DNA of 64,000 bases from assembly GCA_014885115.2 (NCBI GenBank), contig WKLE02000021.1, forward strand, positions 1 through 64,000. The letters are read 5' to 3'. The DNA is from Asterionellopsis glacialis (taxonomy: Eukaryota > Bacillariophyta > Plagiogrammaphyceae > Rhaphoneidales > Asterionellopsidaceae). The position numbers and the translations under genes were made by a program. Each line of letters opens with the position of its first letter. The first letter of the stretch is position 1. This document shows, piece after piece, positions 50,406 to 62,724 of this stretch. A model generated the notes under the pieces. The model saw only the letters and a program-made list of their open reading frames with translations. It ran no database searches and was not told the DNA's origin.

Positions 50406-50947
50406 CTTACAATTAAAATATCCTTTGGCGCAAAGAGATACATCTAACATTGTAGAAATTCGACCTTCGATCTTCTTGGCTTCGATACTGCCAAACGAAT
50501 ACAGATAAGGACGAATTTTACTTGCAAACAGGAATAAGGTAATCGCTTTCAAATAAATTGATTAGGTTGAGGTTACTGTTCTCCCTTTTGGTACCATTAT
50601 GTTAACATCAACTACAACCTAGAAAAAAGTAGTGAAGACAAAAGAATTTGTGAAACACTTCTTTACCTAATAATCTTAAAAATCAAGGTTCTAAAAATAC
50701 TGCGATACTGCACAACCATCACACATTCCTTACTGGTAGGTGTGGAGCCATTGAGGCATTACTGTGACAGTGAGGACTTGCATATTTGGCGTTGCGCATT
50801 TTTTCATCAAAATACAAGCAACTATTGCGCACGTGTTTATACAGAAAACATGCGAAAAGCGTAACATTTTAGATAAACCTTCTTTCATCCAGCCAATCTG
50901 AATCAACCATAATAATTTTGTTTGCATATTCATAGACAAAAACTTTC
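50406..50947. other. Convergent intergenic region
   Basis: The 3' flanks of the YL1-C and CRAL-TRIO genes. Small ORFs at 50364-50951 have no domain. Nothing else is seen. Confidence 0.5.
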
Positions 50948-51883
50948 TCAATCAATGGCTACAGCCGACATGAAAATTTTTGCGAGAGAAGCTTCTCCAC
51001 CAAATTCTTTTCCAATAAGGTCGGAAGTGATCCCAAAATCTTCCAGTTTACCAAGCACAACATCCTGACCTCCAAGGTGTGTGCGACAACGTGCCCTCCA
51101 ATGAGGTCCCATCAAGAATAGCACAGCTGGAACGGTAAGAGCGAATGAAGGGTTTGGTTGGCAAATATGAATAGCACCAAAACGTATCGGCATAACTTTC
51201 TGGAGCAACTGAAAAATACTTTTATGCAAGTGCCTGTTGAAGTTTTTCAACAAAAATCCGCGAGAGTGCCACAAAAGGTACACAAATCCATTTTTGCGCA
51301 CGCTTTCTTTCTCAAGAGCAATTTCGTGTAGATACCAAATTTGCCTTTTTGTGGAGACGGGGTTTGAAGGAAAACGGAGACAATCGAATAAAATAACAGC
51401 CCGGCCAGCCTTGTCAGGCTTGGCCGAAAGCTGCACTCCACCATTTTGTAGAGCGGCTACTTCGCCTTCGGGGAAGTCACTCAGAGTAGGTGGGCCATCG
51501 CGAAAAGCTTCTTCACCCCAAAGGTCGAAACCGACGGAAAAGTACGTGATAACTTTCTGCGCTGCTTCAGCAGCATCAGTATTTTCACCGTCCCAAAAGC
51601 GGCTCCTAAAGTTTTCACTATTGGCATAATCGGGACAAATTTCCTGGGCATGAAGGAATGATTCTTTCCTATGGATAGGAATAGCATCAATTTCTTCGTC
51701 AAGTCTGAGCAGGAAATCACCAATTAAAGCGTTCTTTAATTCTTTGTTAAACTGCTTTTTGCCATACACATCTTCGACAATTTTTATCTGATCTTCGGGC
51801 GATAGAGCCAATACTTCAGAATCAACTTGTTCCTGCTCTACGCGTGGCGCTGAGTAATTCATAATGCCGCCAGATATCATCAT
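50948..51883 (-). CDS. CRAL-TRIO (Sec14-like) domain protein
   Basis: A 311-residue protein from ATG 51883. An N-terminal helical segment (SPEDQIKIVEDVYG to about 70) precedes a CRAL-TRIO-type lipid-binding fold: GRAVILFDCLRFPSN, NGFVYLLWHSRGFLLKNF, IFQLLQKVMPIRFGAIHICQ and AVLFLMGPHWRARCRTHLGG. The strand order and the 'P-x-R-x-x-x-I-H' phrase fit Sec14-like proteins, which carry phosphoinositides, retinoids or tocopherol. The ligand is unknown. It lacks signal or membrane segments. Residues before the ATG are open in frame but have no earlier ATG. Confidence 0.7.
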   Translation of the reverse strand: MMISGGIMNYSAPRVEQEQVDSEVLALSPEDQIKIVEDVYGKKQFNKELKNALIGDFLLRLDEEIDAIPIHRKESFLHAQEICPDYANSENFRSRFWDGENTDAAEAAQKVITYFSVGFDLWGEEAFRDGPPTLSDFPEGEVAALQNGGVQLSAKPDKAGRAVILFDCLRFPSNPVSTKRQIWYLHEIALEKESVRKNGFVYLLWHSRGFLLKNFNRHLHKSIFQLLQKVMPIRFGAIHICQPNPSFALTVPAVLFLMGPHWRARCRTHLGGQDVVLGKLEDFGITSDLIGKEFGGEASLAKIFMSAVAID

Positions 51884-53382
51884 GTTTAAGGCACGCAAAA
51901 GCTTACTAATTCGGAAGGTTGAAACGGAAGATTGGAGAAGAGAACACAACCGAACCCAACTTGCTCTGGAGGGCTAAATATTATGTATGCTTTCAGCTGC
52001 TCTTTCTCTGTACCTGGTATGTGACACGCGAAAGTCAGCCTTTCCGAACTGAAGTCGCTTTGGGAGTCTCTAGAGTAGGCAGAGTAGTGTTCGCTTGTTA
52101 TTTCGCTTGACTTTTTTTATGCACATGATGGAACATAGAACCACGTACCTGGTACCACTACTGTCTTTGTGTATGCACTAGTTAAATGAATAGCAGGTAC
52201 AATAAAAATTATAAGACCACACATTGCATCATCTTTCACTCTATTCCGATACACATGTAGCACTCTACCTGTCGTGGTATCCAATTCTTCTGTTGGTGTA
52301 CATTACGAGAAACTTTCTATTTTACTATGTTAGGACTATCAGCCATGATACTGTACCAGATCGATGCGAGCTGGTACTTTAAAAAGGGAGAAAAAAATAA
52401 GACTCTTACCAACCAAGCGTATGGCTATGTTGTACCAGGTACAGGTACATTTATCTAAGCGATACTGTACTCTGTGTTTTACAAAAAGGCTATGTCAGGT
52501 AACGTACCTTAAGTGAATACGTAACTTCAAAGAAGTTCCCCTGAATTCGAATATCTTAAACAAAGAAAATGTCCAACTTTTGTACAAACTAAATACAAAA
52601 CCAGTGTGTATCCTATTCAATATGTATGTATGCATATTATTTTTCAGTGGATGTGTTCTACGAGACGAGGCTGCTGTTATACATTTCTCATATTGAACTA
52701 TACACAAAAATCCCAACAAATTTTTGACAGGCAGGAATAATATCCCTTCCTGATTTTACAATAATACCTGTATTACCTATCACCATGTACTGGCATTGAT
52801 TTTATAGCAGTATCCAGTATTATTTTGTAGTAGGAAAGGAAGAGCACAATTTCGTCAATGAAAGTATTATTTTTAACAATAGGGTACGTACACTCATGCT
52901 TTCGGATGGACTGACTGGTACAAGGTAGTAGAATCCACTCTCTAGTCTTAGCCCTTTCTAACGTTCGGATGCGTGATTCATAATAATTTCATTATGTGTT
53001 TTACCAGAAAATATTATATACTACCAGATACCCAGTTGGACTAATGTAGATAGGCTACCTGGTACTACTCCATATTGTTCCTTACCTGGTACTCATACTC
53101 TACCTGACAGGACCACCCACTCTGGGCAAAACTACTGTACCTGATATTTGCACTGTTCCTGTACATTTTTCAAGTCTTTTATCTGGTTTTCGTAAGATGT
53201 AAGCCATCACCAAAACCCCGGATACTGACGTAAGGTAGAGATTGATGACGCAGAGGGTCGTACCTTTCGTGTCAATCACTTTCTAAGTACCAGAAAATAT
53301 GTATAAACTTACATAAAATGTTTTTTCGTCATAACAGTATATTCCATCGCAAAAATGCTAAGTATGACATTTTGTTTTGTTT
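51884..53382. other. Intergenic region rich in GTACC words, entry to transposon-like zone
   Basis: About 1.5 kb without a credible gene. Scattered TACCTGGTAC, TACCAGGTACAGGTAC and ACTGGTACAAGG words occur at 52009, 52145, 52433, 52916 and 53055-53100. The minus ORF at 52495-52719 shows no domain. Confidence 0.5.
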
Positions 53383-53820
53383 CTACATAAGTAAATAAGT
53401 CCACATTACACAGTTGCACAGAGTCAAGTACCGGATTTCTCCAGTCGAGCACAAGAATTTGGGACGATGACCATGAGAATGTGAATAAACGACGGCATAT
53501 GACATGGATGTTTTGGATGAGGCTTTGGTGAGGGGATAATCCTGCTCAACCTCAGCAAACTCAATCCTCCACTGGATCCACTCTTCAGCAGATCCATCCT
53601 CAAATTGTTTCACTCTCTTTTCAATGGTCTCAGCATCTGAGCCTTGATCAGAGGGATTGATGTGGACCTCAATGGTCTTGTACACATCTTTGTCTTTTGA
53701 CTTTGACCTCTCCTTCTTTGTTTTCACAAAAGGGATTGCAGGAGGATTCAGCAGAGTCTGCTGTTGACTCAACTCCTGAGCTTTCTTTTGAAACTCATTG
53801 GAGGAGTAGGAAGTCTTCAT
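53383..53820 (-). mobile_element. Retrotransposon Gag-like fragment
   Basis: A 145-residue ORF with a Gln-rich start, a basic KKERSKSKDKD stretch and a later FEDGSAEEWIQWRIEFAEVE. A short acidic phrase followed by E-x-W-[IV]-x-W-R is typical of the start of the capsid region in diatom LTR-retrotransposon Gag proteins. The frame then loses homology (SYAVVYSHSHGH) and stops, so the element is truncated. No reverse transcriptase, integrase or LTR pair was found nearby. It looks like a 5' fragment of a dead element. Confidence 0.45.
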
Positions 53821-54059
53821 GTTTTGAAGTTAATTACCTCTGAAAGAGGGAGTAACATTACTATGCCCTATGCCAATAGTTTCAACAGCAGCACAACACA
53901 ACAATCAGACAATCAACACACAAAAGAAAAGAAGACTTTTATTTGGTGGTGAAAATTATGAGCTAGTTGAAAGATCTAGTTTTATGCTCTGGAGAAATCC
54001 AGCAATTTAGTAAGAAGTAAATATGTCCCCGTATCAATCAGCCATCCTCAAGAGTGTCC

Positions 54060-55111
54060 TACAGGGAGTGTAGTTCAATCCACCCAAAACAAATCTGAAG
54101 GATGTGCTTTCCAATCCTTCTCCTTCCACTGACAGACTCATTGCTGACCCACCCCTCATGCATCCAGATATACCACCCATCATCATGCATGAAGATACAC
54201 CTGACATTCCTGATGATCTTCCCTTTACCACTCTCTACATACCCAAATGGGTTGAAGATTGGTCATTGTATCCCCCTGATAAACTTGATAACCATAAGAA
54301 AACACTCTTGACTGGTGACTGGCTCATACAAGGTTTGGAGATAAAAATTGTGGACTGTTTCCCAAAGTGCAGTGATCAATCTGGTGGTGACAACTCTTGC
54401 TCTAAAACTGCATTTACCAAAGCTACAGCCCATTTTTTCCCAATAGGATGTGTATTTGCTAGTAGTAAACAGTTGGATCAAGTTACAGAAAAATTCTGCA
54501 ATGCATGGGCTGTAAAAAAAACATTTCAGTAAGTCTATTGGGTGTCACTATGGAAAGTTCATACATGGATCTTGGAAGAAGGACCCCGCTCCAGAGATCT
54601 TCAACCTGGTATGACAGGTGTTTGGGGAATAATTGCATTGCTTAGGAATAATCCAACTTTGTCAAGTACCCAGTTATGCCTGCCCCCTGATGGAAGAATT
54701 TCTACCTGCTTATAAAACAGCCCAAAGTCAGTTGGTGGTTAATTTTTGTATCATCATATATTGGTTACTAAAGAACCGGCAGTATCATTACCTACCAGTT
54801 TACTTGGAATCATCATTCATAATGAAGGTAATCCAAGGCACTTTGTAGAGGTCACACTCCTAATGAATTTACTTGATCCACACACAATATACACTGAATA
54901 TCTTTTGGAAACAAATTTCATTGTGGATTATATTATCAAGGCTGGCAAGAAAATAATTATTGTGTCTGAACTTGTACAGCAAACCAGTATTGTCAATGAT
55001 GGTAAAATTGAATACCTTCTTGATACCAAAACAGGTGATCCTGTCTCAGGTATCCATCATGTTGGGCACATCTTCCCATATCTCAAATCCAGACAAACAA
55101 CAAAAATATGA
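54060..55111 (+). pseudogene. Broken coding remnant, unidentified
   Basis: Coding-like reading continues from about 54060 (NPPKTNLKDVLSNPSPSTDR) through IPKWVEDWSLYPPDKLDNH to 54532, then in another frame from about 54746 (GIIIHNEGNPRHFVEVTLLM, then a long stretch to 55111). Between them stops interrupt all frames. The amino-acid composition is protein-like and the breaks look like frameshifts and nonsense changes of one old gene. I do not recognise the family. Confidence 0.4.
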
Positions 55112-55260
55112 TGTTGTCACAAAGTTCTGTTCCTCATTCTATGTCCCAGCCTCACACTATGTCACAACTTCCACTATCTCAAATCCAGAACAACAAAGAG
55201 GTGATGTTGTCAGAAGGTTCTGTTTCTCACTCCAAATCCCAGTGTCACAACTTTTGTTAA
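55081..55260. repeat. Diverged tandem duplication, period about 97 bp
   Basis: CTCAAATCCAGA, then GATGTTGTCA, AGGTTCTGTT/AAGTTCTGTT, TCTCA and CCCAG recur in the same order from about 55081 and 55178. The two units are similar but not identical and lie in the decayed region. Confidence 0.65.
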
Positions 55261-55645
55261 ATTGTGGTTTGCCACCTTATACTCAAGACACGTCCAATTT
55301 ATATTATATGGAACAGATGCATATGAAACAAAACAACCCTAGTTTGTTTAAGAGATCACCAACATATAGAAGTACATGGTACACTAAATTATCAATAATA
55401 TGGTAGTAATAAATTTAATATTGTTGATAGTCATTTTTTAATTACATACAAAGATTGATCAATTATTTCTTCCTCTATAATTAGGTTTGATCCACAACAA
55501 ATCAGATGCAACTATTTTGTATAATTCATGATCATGTTGAGGAAGTCTGCTGGCAATCCTTTTATTGCCTTGGGTTTCCTACTTAATGCCAACTGAGTTT
55601 CTTGTGTTGAAATGCAAATCCACTGGAGGGCAAAAAACTAAATAC

Positions 55646-58368
55646 TCAAGATAGGGTTGGAAAGTGGTCAATTCCTATATTGGTCAAAGCAATGAGATCC
55701 ACTCTTGGAACCACATTACCTTGGACAGGGAATCCAGTGATCAGAGAACCAATGCTTTCATTTAAATCACCACTTGGATATATGATGCAGTAGGAATCAC
55801 CTTTCACAGCATAAACCAATAATGCCTGTCTGCACATAATACAATCCTTCCATGTTTGGTCACTTGAAGTTGGCTTAACCAATTGGTATGTTTACAAAAC
55901 AAATTCTCAACTTCTTTAGTCATTATTTCTCTACCAAAACGCTGTTGGAAGTAACACTGAAATTGAGCAACCATACTTTGAATGTTTGCCTCTGTCAGTG
56001 TACCCATCTTGTGTTTGATGTAAAACTTATTTAATATATTTTGAACAAACAGGAATATGAGCATGCTCATGAAGCCACAATGGTAATAAGCCTAGCACTG
56101 CCATCATTCCAATGGAATGATTCATCATTAGATACCCAGCACCATCTACAGCCTTCATGAATGCCTTGTGCACCTTCTTACAGATAGTGTTTCTCTTGCA
56201 ATTGGAAGTTTGATACAGTGCCAATATGTGAAAGATGATACCCATTTTGGCATGGCATGTATTGATAAAGTCAGGATAGGAAGGAAAATGGTCTTTTTCT
56301 GGCCAATAATGATTGAACTTGGACAGTGCAATTCCCCGACACCTTGCTGACACTTCCTTCATTAATTTATCATATCTGATGCCATATCCATGATAGGTCA
56401 ACCAAAAATGGCTTGTATGACTCCAAAGCAACAAATCCGCAGTGCAACCAAAATAATATGGGGACTTTGTATAGTAATCAAAGGTGGTTTGAATAGATAA
56501 TACGTCACCAAAGGACAGATTGAGTTTTTTGGGAAAGGAGCAGAGTGTAGTGCAATTAAATCTGAAAAAATTCAAGGAGATCTGTCAAGTAGGTGCCCCA
56601 CTTGGAAGAGATGGATTGATATCTGTCAAAGGTCTTATCTTTAAATGTATCAAAAGTAATGGTTGTTTTTGATGTGGGAAGATTCTGGTAGTATTCACCC
56701 ACTTCTTTGAAAAAGAAAATACAGTGCTGACTGATGATAATAAATTGCATGTTGACTTCTGCATGGTGCCATCAGCAGTGGTTCTTGATCCATCTTTTTA
56801 CTTGATAAAACAGTGACACTACATAGTGTTGATTTTATAATGGATGGATCAAGAGAATTGGTGTGGCATTGGCAAGAATCTCCCAATCCAGGTAAGTCTA
56901 CATGAACATATTCCATGAACTCCATTTGGAAATGTTATGAGCAAATAGTTCAGTGCAGTTTGGATGTTGAGGGTCTCTTCATAGTTCTTCCTTACAGGCA
57001 TTGCTCAAAAACCAAGGAATCCCTTGACTTGTGCTGAATTTAGTTAGTTCTTCAATTACATGAACAATTGGAGGTTCTGTTGTACCAATTCTCAAATGGA
57101 GTTCACTGATACCAACATGATTGACAATATTATCAAAGCTGTTGCACATGCTACATGTGAACCCATATCCTCTTCACAAAGACTGCCTAGCATTGTCTTG
57201 AGTAGGTTGGTCAATTGTCTGTTGGCAAAGGTGAACCCAATTGCTGCTGTCAGTGAATGAAAGAATGTTTGTGGGGGTGCCACAATATGTATGAACTCAT
57301 TGGAGTGGTTCTCATTTTTTTCATAGACCTCAACTGACATTGGACAGTGTTCCAAAAAATTAACAACTTTGGAAAACTGAACCTTGTAGTGACAACCAGC
57401 TGCATTTTTAATTACATATCCAAGGTTATCGAATTCCATAAGGATATGTAACTTTGAGACACATGTCTCTATTCTTGTCTGGTTTAAAGGACCCATCTTC
57501 TCCAACTGACAATCATGATTTGCAGCATAAAATTAATGTTTTGCTTCTTCAAAAACAAAACATTGACTATCAGAAGAATTTTCAAACTGGCAAGGGTTTG
57601 TAATCTGCATACTTGACAGTTTTCCAATTTTGCTATTTGAATGGGAAAGGTGACAGCAAATCAAGCATATATTTGCAAACAGAATTACAAGAAATATTTC
57701 CAAAAAAGATTGCAGTCTGTTGATGGATGATACAATTTTTAAAAAAAAAGGTATTCCGTGGAGGTATAACAAAAGAAATATTGGACAATTTGGTTTCACA
57801 GAAAGGAGAAAATTCCATTTTATAAAGATTGGTGTTTGTTGCCCAGAGTTTGTGATTGGTGTTGGGTGTCCAGAGTTTGTAAGGTCAGCACCCTTGGATG
57901 GATAGAGATCCAAGTCAATGAAGGCAGGTAAGTCACAAAAGATTGATAGATCAACACCTTTGAGAAAGGCGCCTGTGGCAGAGTTGTTGGAGGAGGAAGA
58001 ATCCAAAAAAGAAGGAACACAATTGTTGTTGGTCAGTACAATTGGTAGTTCTTGTTCTTGAATCACTGATGCTTCTTTTAGTAACTGTTCCAAAATTGTT
58101 CAAATACTACTGGTGCTTCCAAAAAAATACTGGTGCAAGTACTGAATTTGGATGTAGCACCAGGACAAGCTGTTTCTTTGGGTGGTGATGTTACAACTTG
58201 ACTCACCAGTGAAAGGAGTTGCTTCTTCTTCCATGGAGGAAAAGAATCCTCCACTTGTATCAGCCAACATTTGTATTCCTGTTGTGCCATTGATTGTTGG
58301 TTGATGTTACAACTTGGATTGGCCTTTTTCTTCTCAATGGAAGACAAAGTACCCTTGGTAGACATCAT
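55646..58368 (-). pseudogene. Chain of frameshifted minus-strand coding fragments
   Basis: Successive minus ORFs (58368-58078, 58093-57533, 57505-57092, 56925-56695, 56575-56027, 56070-55804, 55882-55646) run in one direction with small overlaps or gaps. At 58093-58078 the frame changes inside a shared segment, the sign of an indel in a once continuous gene. The pieces read as Ser/Asn/Gln-rich protein (LTNNNCVPSFLDSSSSNNSA) then mixed alpha/beta sequence (WPEKDHFPSYPDFINTCHAK). No family is recognised. A large transposon or virus-like ORF is possible but unproven. Confidence 0.45.
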
Positions 58369-60703
58369 GGTTATTAGTAATGTTACTCAAAGCAAAGGAA
58401 CAAGAAAAAATTGAAACAACTCCAAAATTTTCTTGGCCAAAAAAAAAGGAAAGAAATGGCAAAACCAGAATTCCAAATATTGTCAAATGGAATATACTAA
58501 GAGCAGATCAATACAGATCTGCTTCAATGACAACAAAAGAGTCATGTTGGTATAGTATCATACATGGACTCATACAAAAGGACTGGCTGAGATGGATCAA
58601 GATGACAACATGTATAGTTCAAGAACAGATTGGTTGTCCTTGTCATCAATTGGAATGGATCATAACAGATCAGGAAGTTCAAGTCCAGATACCAGGAGAT
58701 CTGACCTTCTATCATTACTGAAGTGAAAGAAAAACCCTAACTATGACAAACAAAGCACCACAAGTAACAAAAAACCTTAACCATTACATGCCATGTATTA
58801 TAAAATTGTGAGAAATAATAAAGGGGAGGGGGGGGGAGACAGTGTGAGATGGGTTTGGTGGTTGTTGGTGGGGGAGGGGAGTCTGTAGCAGCTCACAAAA
58901 AAGGAGGGCAACATTGTTGTCTCAGGAGCATACTAAAAAACAATGAAAAGACAAAAAAGGAGGCGTATGGAGGAAATGTAATACCATGACTTTATTTTGG
59001 CAGAATACAGCTGAAATAATGTATAGCCAAATTAAAATATTTCTATAGATTTGAAGGAAAAAAGAAATAATGAACAAGCATGTGAAACACTTTGCATGTG
59101 GATCTGGAGAAAATCCAAAAATGGGTCAAGAATAAAAATTGATTTGGCTTACTGGGAAAACAAATTATTGACTTGGGGTTCATGTTGGATAGAGAAATTG
59201 GAGAAAAAGAGATGGGAGGGCTGGCTACATTGGTCTGTGGAATTGAAAAAGAATTACATCAGGTGGAATTATATTAATACTTCTCCTGTGGACCCCCTGA
59301 CCTGCATTGGTAGTGTCAGCAAAAAGAATGGCATGCTCAAAGCATGGGATACATTATGAAAAGTCATGCACTGTGGAATATGTTTGAGCCTTCATGTTTG
59401 CATTAAGGCATCTCAACCATAAGCAGTAATCCATGAAGATGATAATACAATTTGAGCTCTCAAACCATAACTGGTTGAATTGCTGTGTGAAGAATAAATG
59501 CACTTGTACTATCACAAAGCAAGCAACAAAATCTAATCTTCTGACATGCCCTAACAAATGTGCTCAATTTTTGTTGATTGCAGTGTCTGGTATACTGACT
59601 AGTAGAACTACAATGGACCTAATGAGTTGGACCTTTGAACACACATACTTTTGGTGATTTCCATAAGATGGAATTGATTTGCAGAGAAGTTTTTCTGGCA
59701 AATCATGCTTAAAAAAAGAGAAACAAATATTCTTTTTTGGAGGATTTGAGGAGCAGCCCAGTACTAATAACAGTTAGTACAGTCCACCTTGCTAGGAAGT
59801 TATTGATGTTAACCTTTTAAGGAATTTATTTGCTTTTTGAATGCTAATACTATCATGAAAATAGTGGATAGACTTAAATATCATATCCAAGTATATTCAA
59901 TATACTGTCTAATATTATGCCTATTCATACATAATACACATACAGTAATATTTTAAAAGGATGGTAAACTCTCCTATCAGATTTAATTACACTGCAAAGT
60001 GGTGCTGCAAACAGCAATTTCACTTGAGAACCATGATCTGTGGTGAACAAAGATGCAATTCCTATTTACCTCACACTTAGAGGATTGACAATTGGCAAAG
60101 AATTCTATCAAACCAATATAACTTAGTTCTCTATTTTGGGAAGAAAGTGAACACAACTTATAAAAATGCAAAATATGTGCAGCTGTCACAAATTGGTATC
60201 CCACTAGGAGTGCTCTTGCACTTTCCTGATGACAATATTGAAAATAGGACCAGGAAGTACAAATCCTTAGAGCAAATAAATTATGAGAAACTATTTTAAA
60301 GCACCAATCCACCACCAGTCTGACTCTAACACCTTGAATATATACTATGGTCCATGAAATAGCTACTTAGAGTTTGAGTCTGGCAGGTGGCCAAATAAAG
60401 GAGTGCACTAGGTGAGTCATGTACCAAGACATGACCCACATATGTGAGGTCAATCAACTGTAGTGCAGATGGACTGTGAAATGAACAATGGTGCGGATGG
60501 ACAAGAACATGAACCATAACATGAACGGACTGTGACACAATGATGTCACAGGTGAAGCACATGTGATGGTGCTCTGCATTGGCACAACTCTGGTTTTGAT
60601 GGACCATGTCAGGACCTGGTGACATGCTGTCATGACTCTGTGGCAGTATGACTCCAGTCATGACACCAAACAGGTCATCTAGTGAGTGTCCATTGGCTGC
60701 CTT

Positions 60704-60737
60704 GGGGAATTTGGTTTACATGAATAAACCAAACCCC
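60704..60737. repeat. Strong inverted repeat
   Basis: GGGG-AA-TTTGGTTTA, a CATGAA loop, then TAAACCAAA-CCCC. Nine central and four outer base pairs form, with two unpaired A residues. It sits at the right side of the broken-ORF zone, three bases before a CTAG. Confidence 0.75.
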
Positions 60738-60940
60738 GCTAGACGCAAATTCTACTAAAGATAGGCACAGTTTATAGCATAGTTATGGATTGAAAACATG
60801 TAGAAGAGCTTTGAATATCAAGATAAACAATGTTAACATGGAGGTAAAATGTAGATGAGGTCAAGTACTAACAATAGTTGAACATGACATAAACTAACTT
60901 TGTTTTCATATTTGCACCTTAATTAATTAACCAGTAATGT

Positions 60941-61459
60941 ATGACCATTACAAATCAAAGGAAGATGTCCCATTTCCTTCTATGGAAGACATTGTGGAAG
61001 GGGGGTGATAGGATAGGGATGGTGCATACACAGCATTCTGTGAGTAAACTGCCTGCAGTGAAAGGAAAAGCTGATTCGAGAGTAAACTGTAGAACAAGCT
61101 ATTTGACAAATTACATAACTCCAACAGATGAGGGGTTAGCATTGATAATGGTGGAGAATAATTGGGAAAGGTGGATGAATGAGTGCCGTGGAATAGACAT
61201 AGAGGATATTATGGAAAAACAAAGTACACATGTAAAGTATTTGGGTGGAGGATCAGGGAAATACCATCGATGGAGTAAAGAAGGATTGCTGAGATTTGCG
61301 GAATTAACTAAGAGAGTACGAGAGGAGAGAAGACAGGAAGGGACAGGTAAGAAATTTGAAGAAGCATTTAAAACCAAAATGGAAGAAAGTGAAACCAGAA
61401 ACACAAATGCACATGACAGAGAAGAGTTAGTGATTGAAGGTGCAGATGATTTTGATTAA
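60941..61459 (+). CDS. Hypothetical protein, probably transposon-associated
   Basis: A 172-residue ORF, the best open frame in the region. The second half is convincing protein: PTDEGLALIMVENNWERWMN, KYLGGGSGKYHRWSKEGLLR, then FAELTKRVREERRQ and KKFEEAFKTK, ending acidic. I recall similar 'DEA-ALL-ENxxxxW ... GWSxEGIxRFNEL' domains in many diatom repeat-family proteins of unknown function, usually near transposons. The first 50 residues (from ATG 60941) look non-coding, so it may be the C-terminal part of a longer broken gene. Confidence 0.45.
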   Translation: MTITNQRKMSHFLLWKTLWKGGDRIGMVHTQHSVSKLPAVKGKADSRVNCRTSYLTNYITPTDEGLALIMVENNWERWMNECRGIDIEDIMEKQSTHVKYLGGGSGKYHRWSKEGLLRFAELTKRVREERRQEGTGKKFEEAFKTKMEESETRNTNAHDREELVIEGADDFD

Positions 61460-62724
61460 AATAAATAATATATAGTTGTTGGAAAAAAGGAAGATAGAAT
61501 TTGAAATTTTGTATCAGATAGAGCAGTTCAAATGTAAATTTAGAGAGAGTGTGAATTTGAATTTCAACTTACTAGTGGAATGGGCAACCTTAGATAAAAA
61601 TTTCATTTAGACCAGCTTTGCAGTTGAGTTCCAAAGTTAGAGACATGAGTTTACCAAAGAAATGAAACATGCTAATCTTGCATTACACAGTGAAATTGCA
61701 CAGAACACAGACAAAAGAATAAGTTGAAATGGAAATTTGTAGGAGTATTCAAATCAATGTATGATATTTGAGTTGGCCAGTTTTGCATTATTAGCAAGCT
61801 GGCAATGTTCAATGCATAGTGTAATTTCAACTGGCAAGTTGAAATGACTGGCCAACTTGAGGGTATGCATTCCTGCATTATTCTGCTCCCAGATGTAAGG
61901 TTGCTCATAGGATCCCATACAGAAATAGGTGTCAAAAAACAAATAAGTGGATTGGCAAGGGTTTATCAGTACTAGTTTAAAATAGCACATAATTTATTTA
62001 CTCCTAACAAGTTTACTTCCTTTTCTTTTCAATATTATTGTTAGCATAGTGCAAGGAGAGTCCACCAGTTCACCTGTTCAGTGTCACAACTGGAATCAAA
62101 CTAATAAGGAGTATCCATGTACAGTCACCTATCCTAGACACTTTTGTGCCATAGTAATATGTTTCATTGTGTTTGTCCATACTGTGGTTGATTGACATCA
62201 TGACGGTAGTCATGTCTTGCACATGACTCGCTTAGTACTGCAACAGCCAAAAAACGATTATGATCCAAAAGCATCCAAATCTAATACGAATCAAAAGCTA
62301 TGAATCATCACCAAATCAAATCAAGAAAACAAAAACTTTGGTGCACACCAAACTAATCCCTTCAAAGCGAATGAAAAGGAAGAAAATAACAACATTGAAA
62401 CCTCACCTTTGAAAATATTACAAAAAGTAAATGAAAACAAACTAGAAAAAAAAACTCCCGAGAAGAACCAAAAAAAGAAAAGTTAAGGTTAAGAAAAGAA
62501 GTTAGTACGTGTTACCGGTACATACCGTGGGAATTTAGACATACGTGATTCGGTCTTGCTTACTCTCATTTTTTTCTTGTAGTGTGTGTGTTCGACAAGA
62601 GAACAACCAGAAACCGCCCGAAACCATAGGAAAAATCGGACAACACTCTTACATGTAGTTTTACAAACGTTGTTATTGCCTATCATCATCAAGCAGAGAT
62701 CGGAACTGGAAGTCTCAAATCAAG

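Larger units (their letters stand above)
53821..62724. other. AT-rich region of decayed, probably transposon-derived DNA
   Basis: About 8.9 kb with only broken frames. Besides the pieces annotated separately, plus ORFs at 58380-58721 and 59051-59359 are basic, Trp-rich and unidentifiable. A purine/G tract at 58820-58838 and a strong hairpin at 60704-60737 are present. The final 700 bp (62040-62724) is normal-looking upstream sequence of the transporter gene, with a small GTTACCGGTAC element near 62513. No tRNA, rRNA or intact gene was seen. Confidence 0.55.

Noticed and set aside
58820..58838. Purine tract as an LTR-retrotransposon polypurine tract
   Set aside because: No matching LTR pair, primer-binding site or pol gene could be found around it.
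60704..60742. Hairpin followed by CTAG as a Helitron 3' end
   Set aside because: Helitron ends have the hairpin about 10-12 nt before CTRR and a T after it. Here the gap is about one base, an A follows, and no Rep/helicase ORF or 5' TC end was seen.
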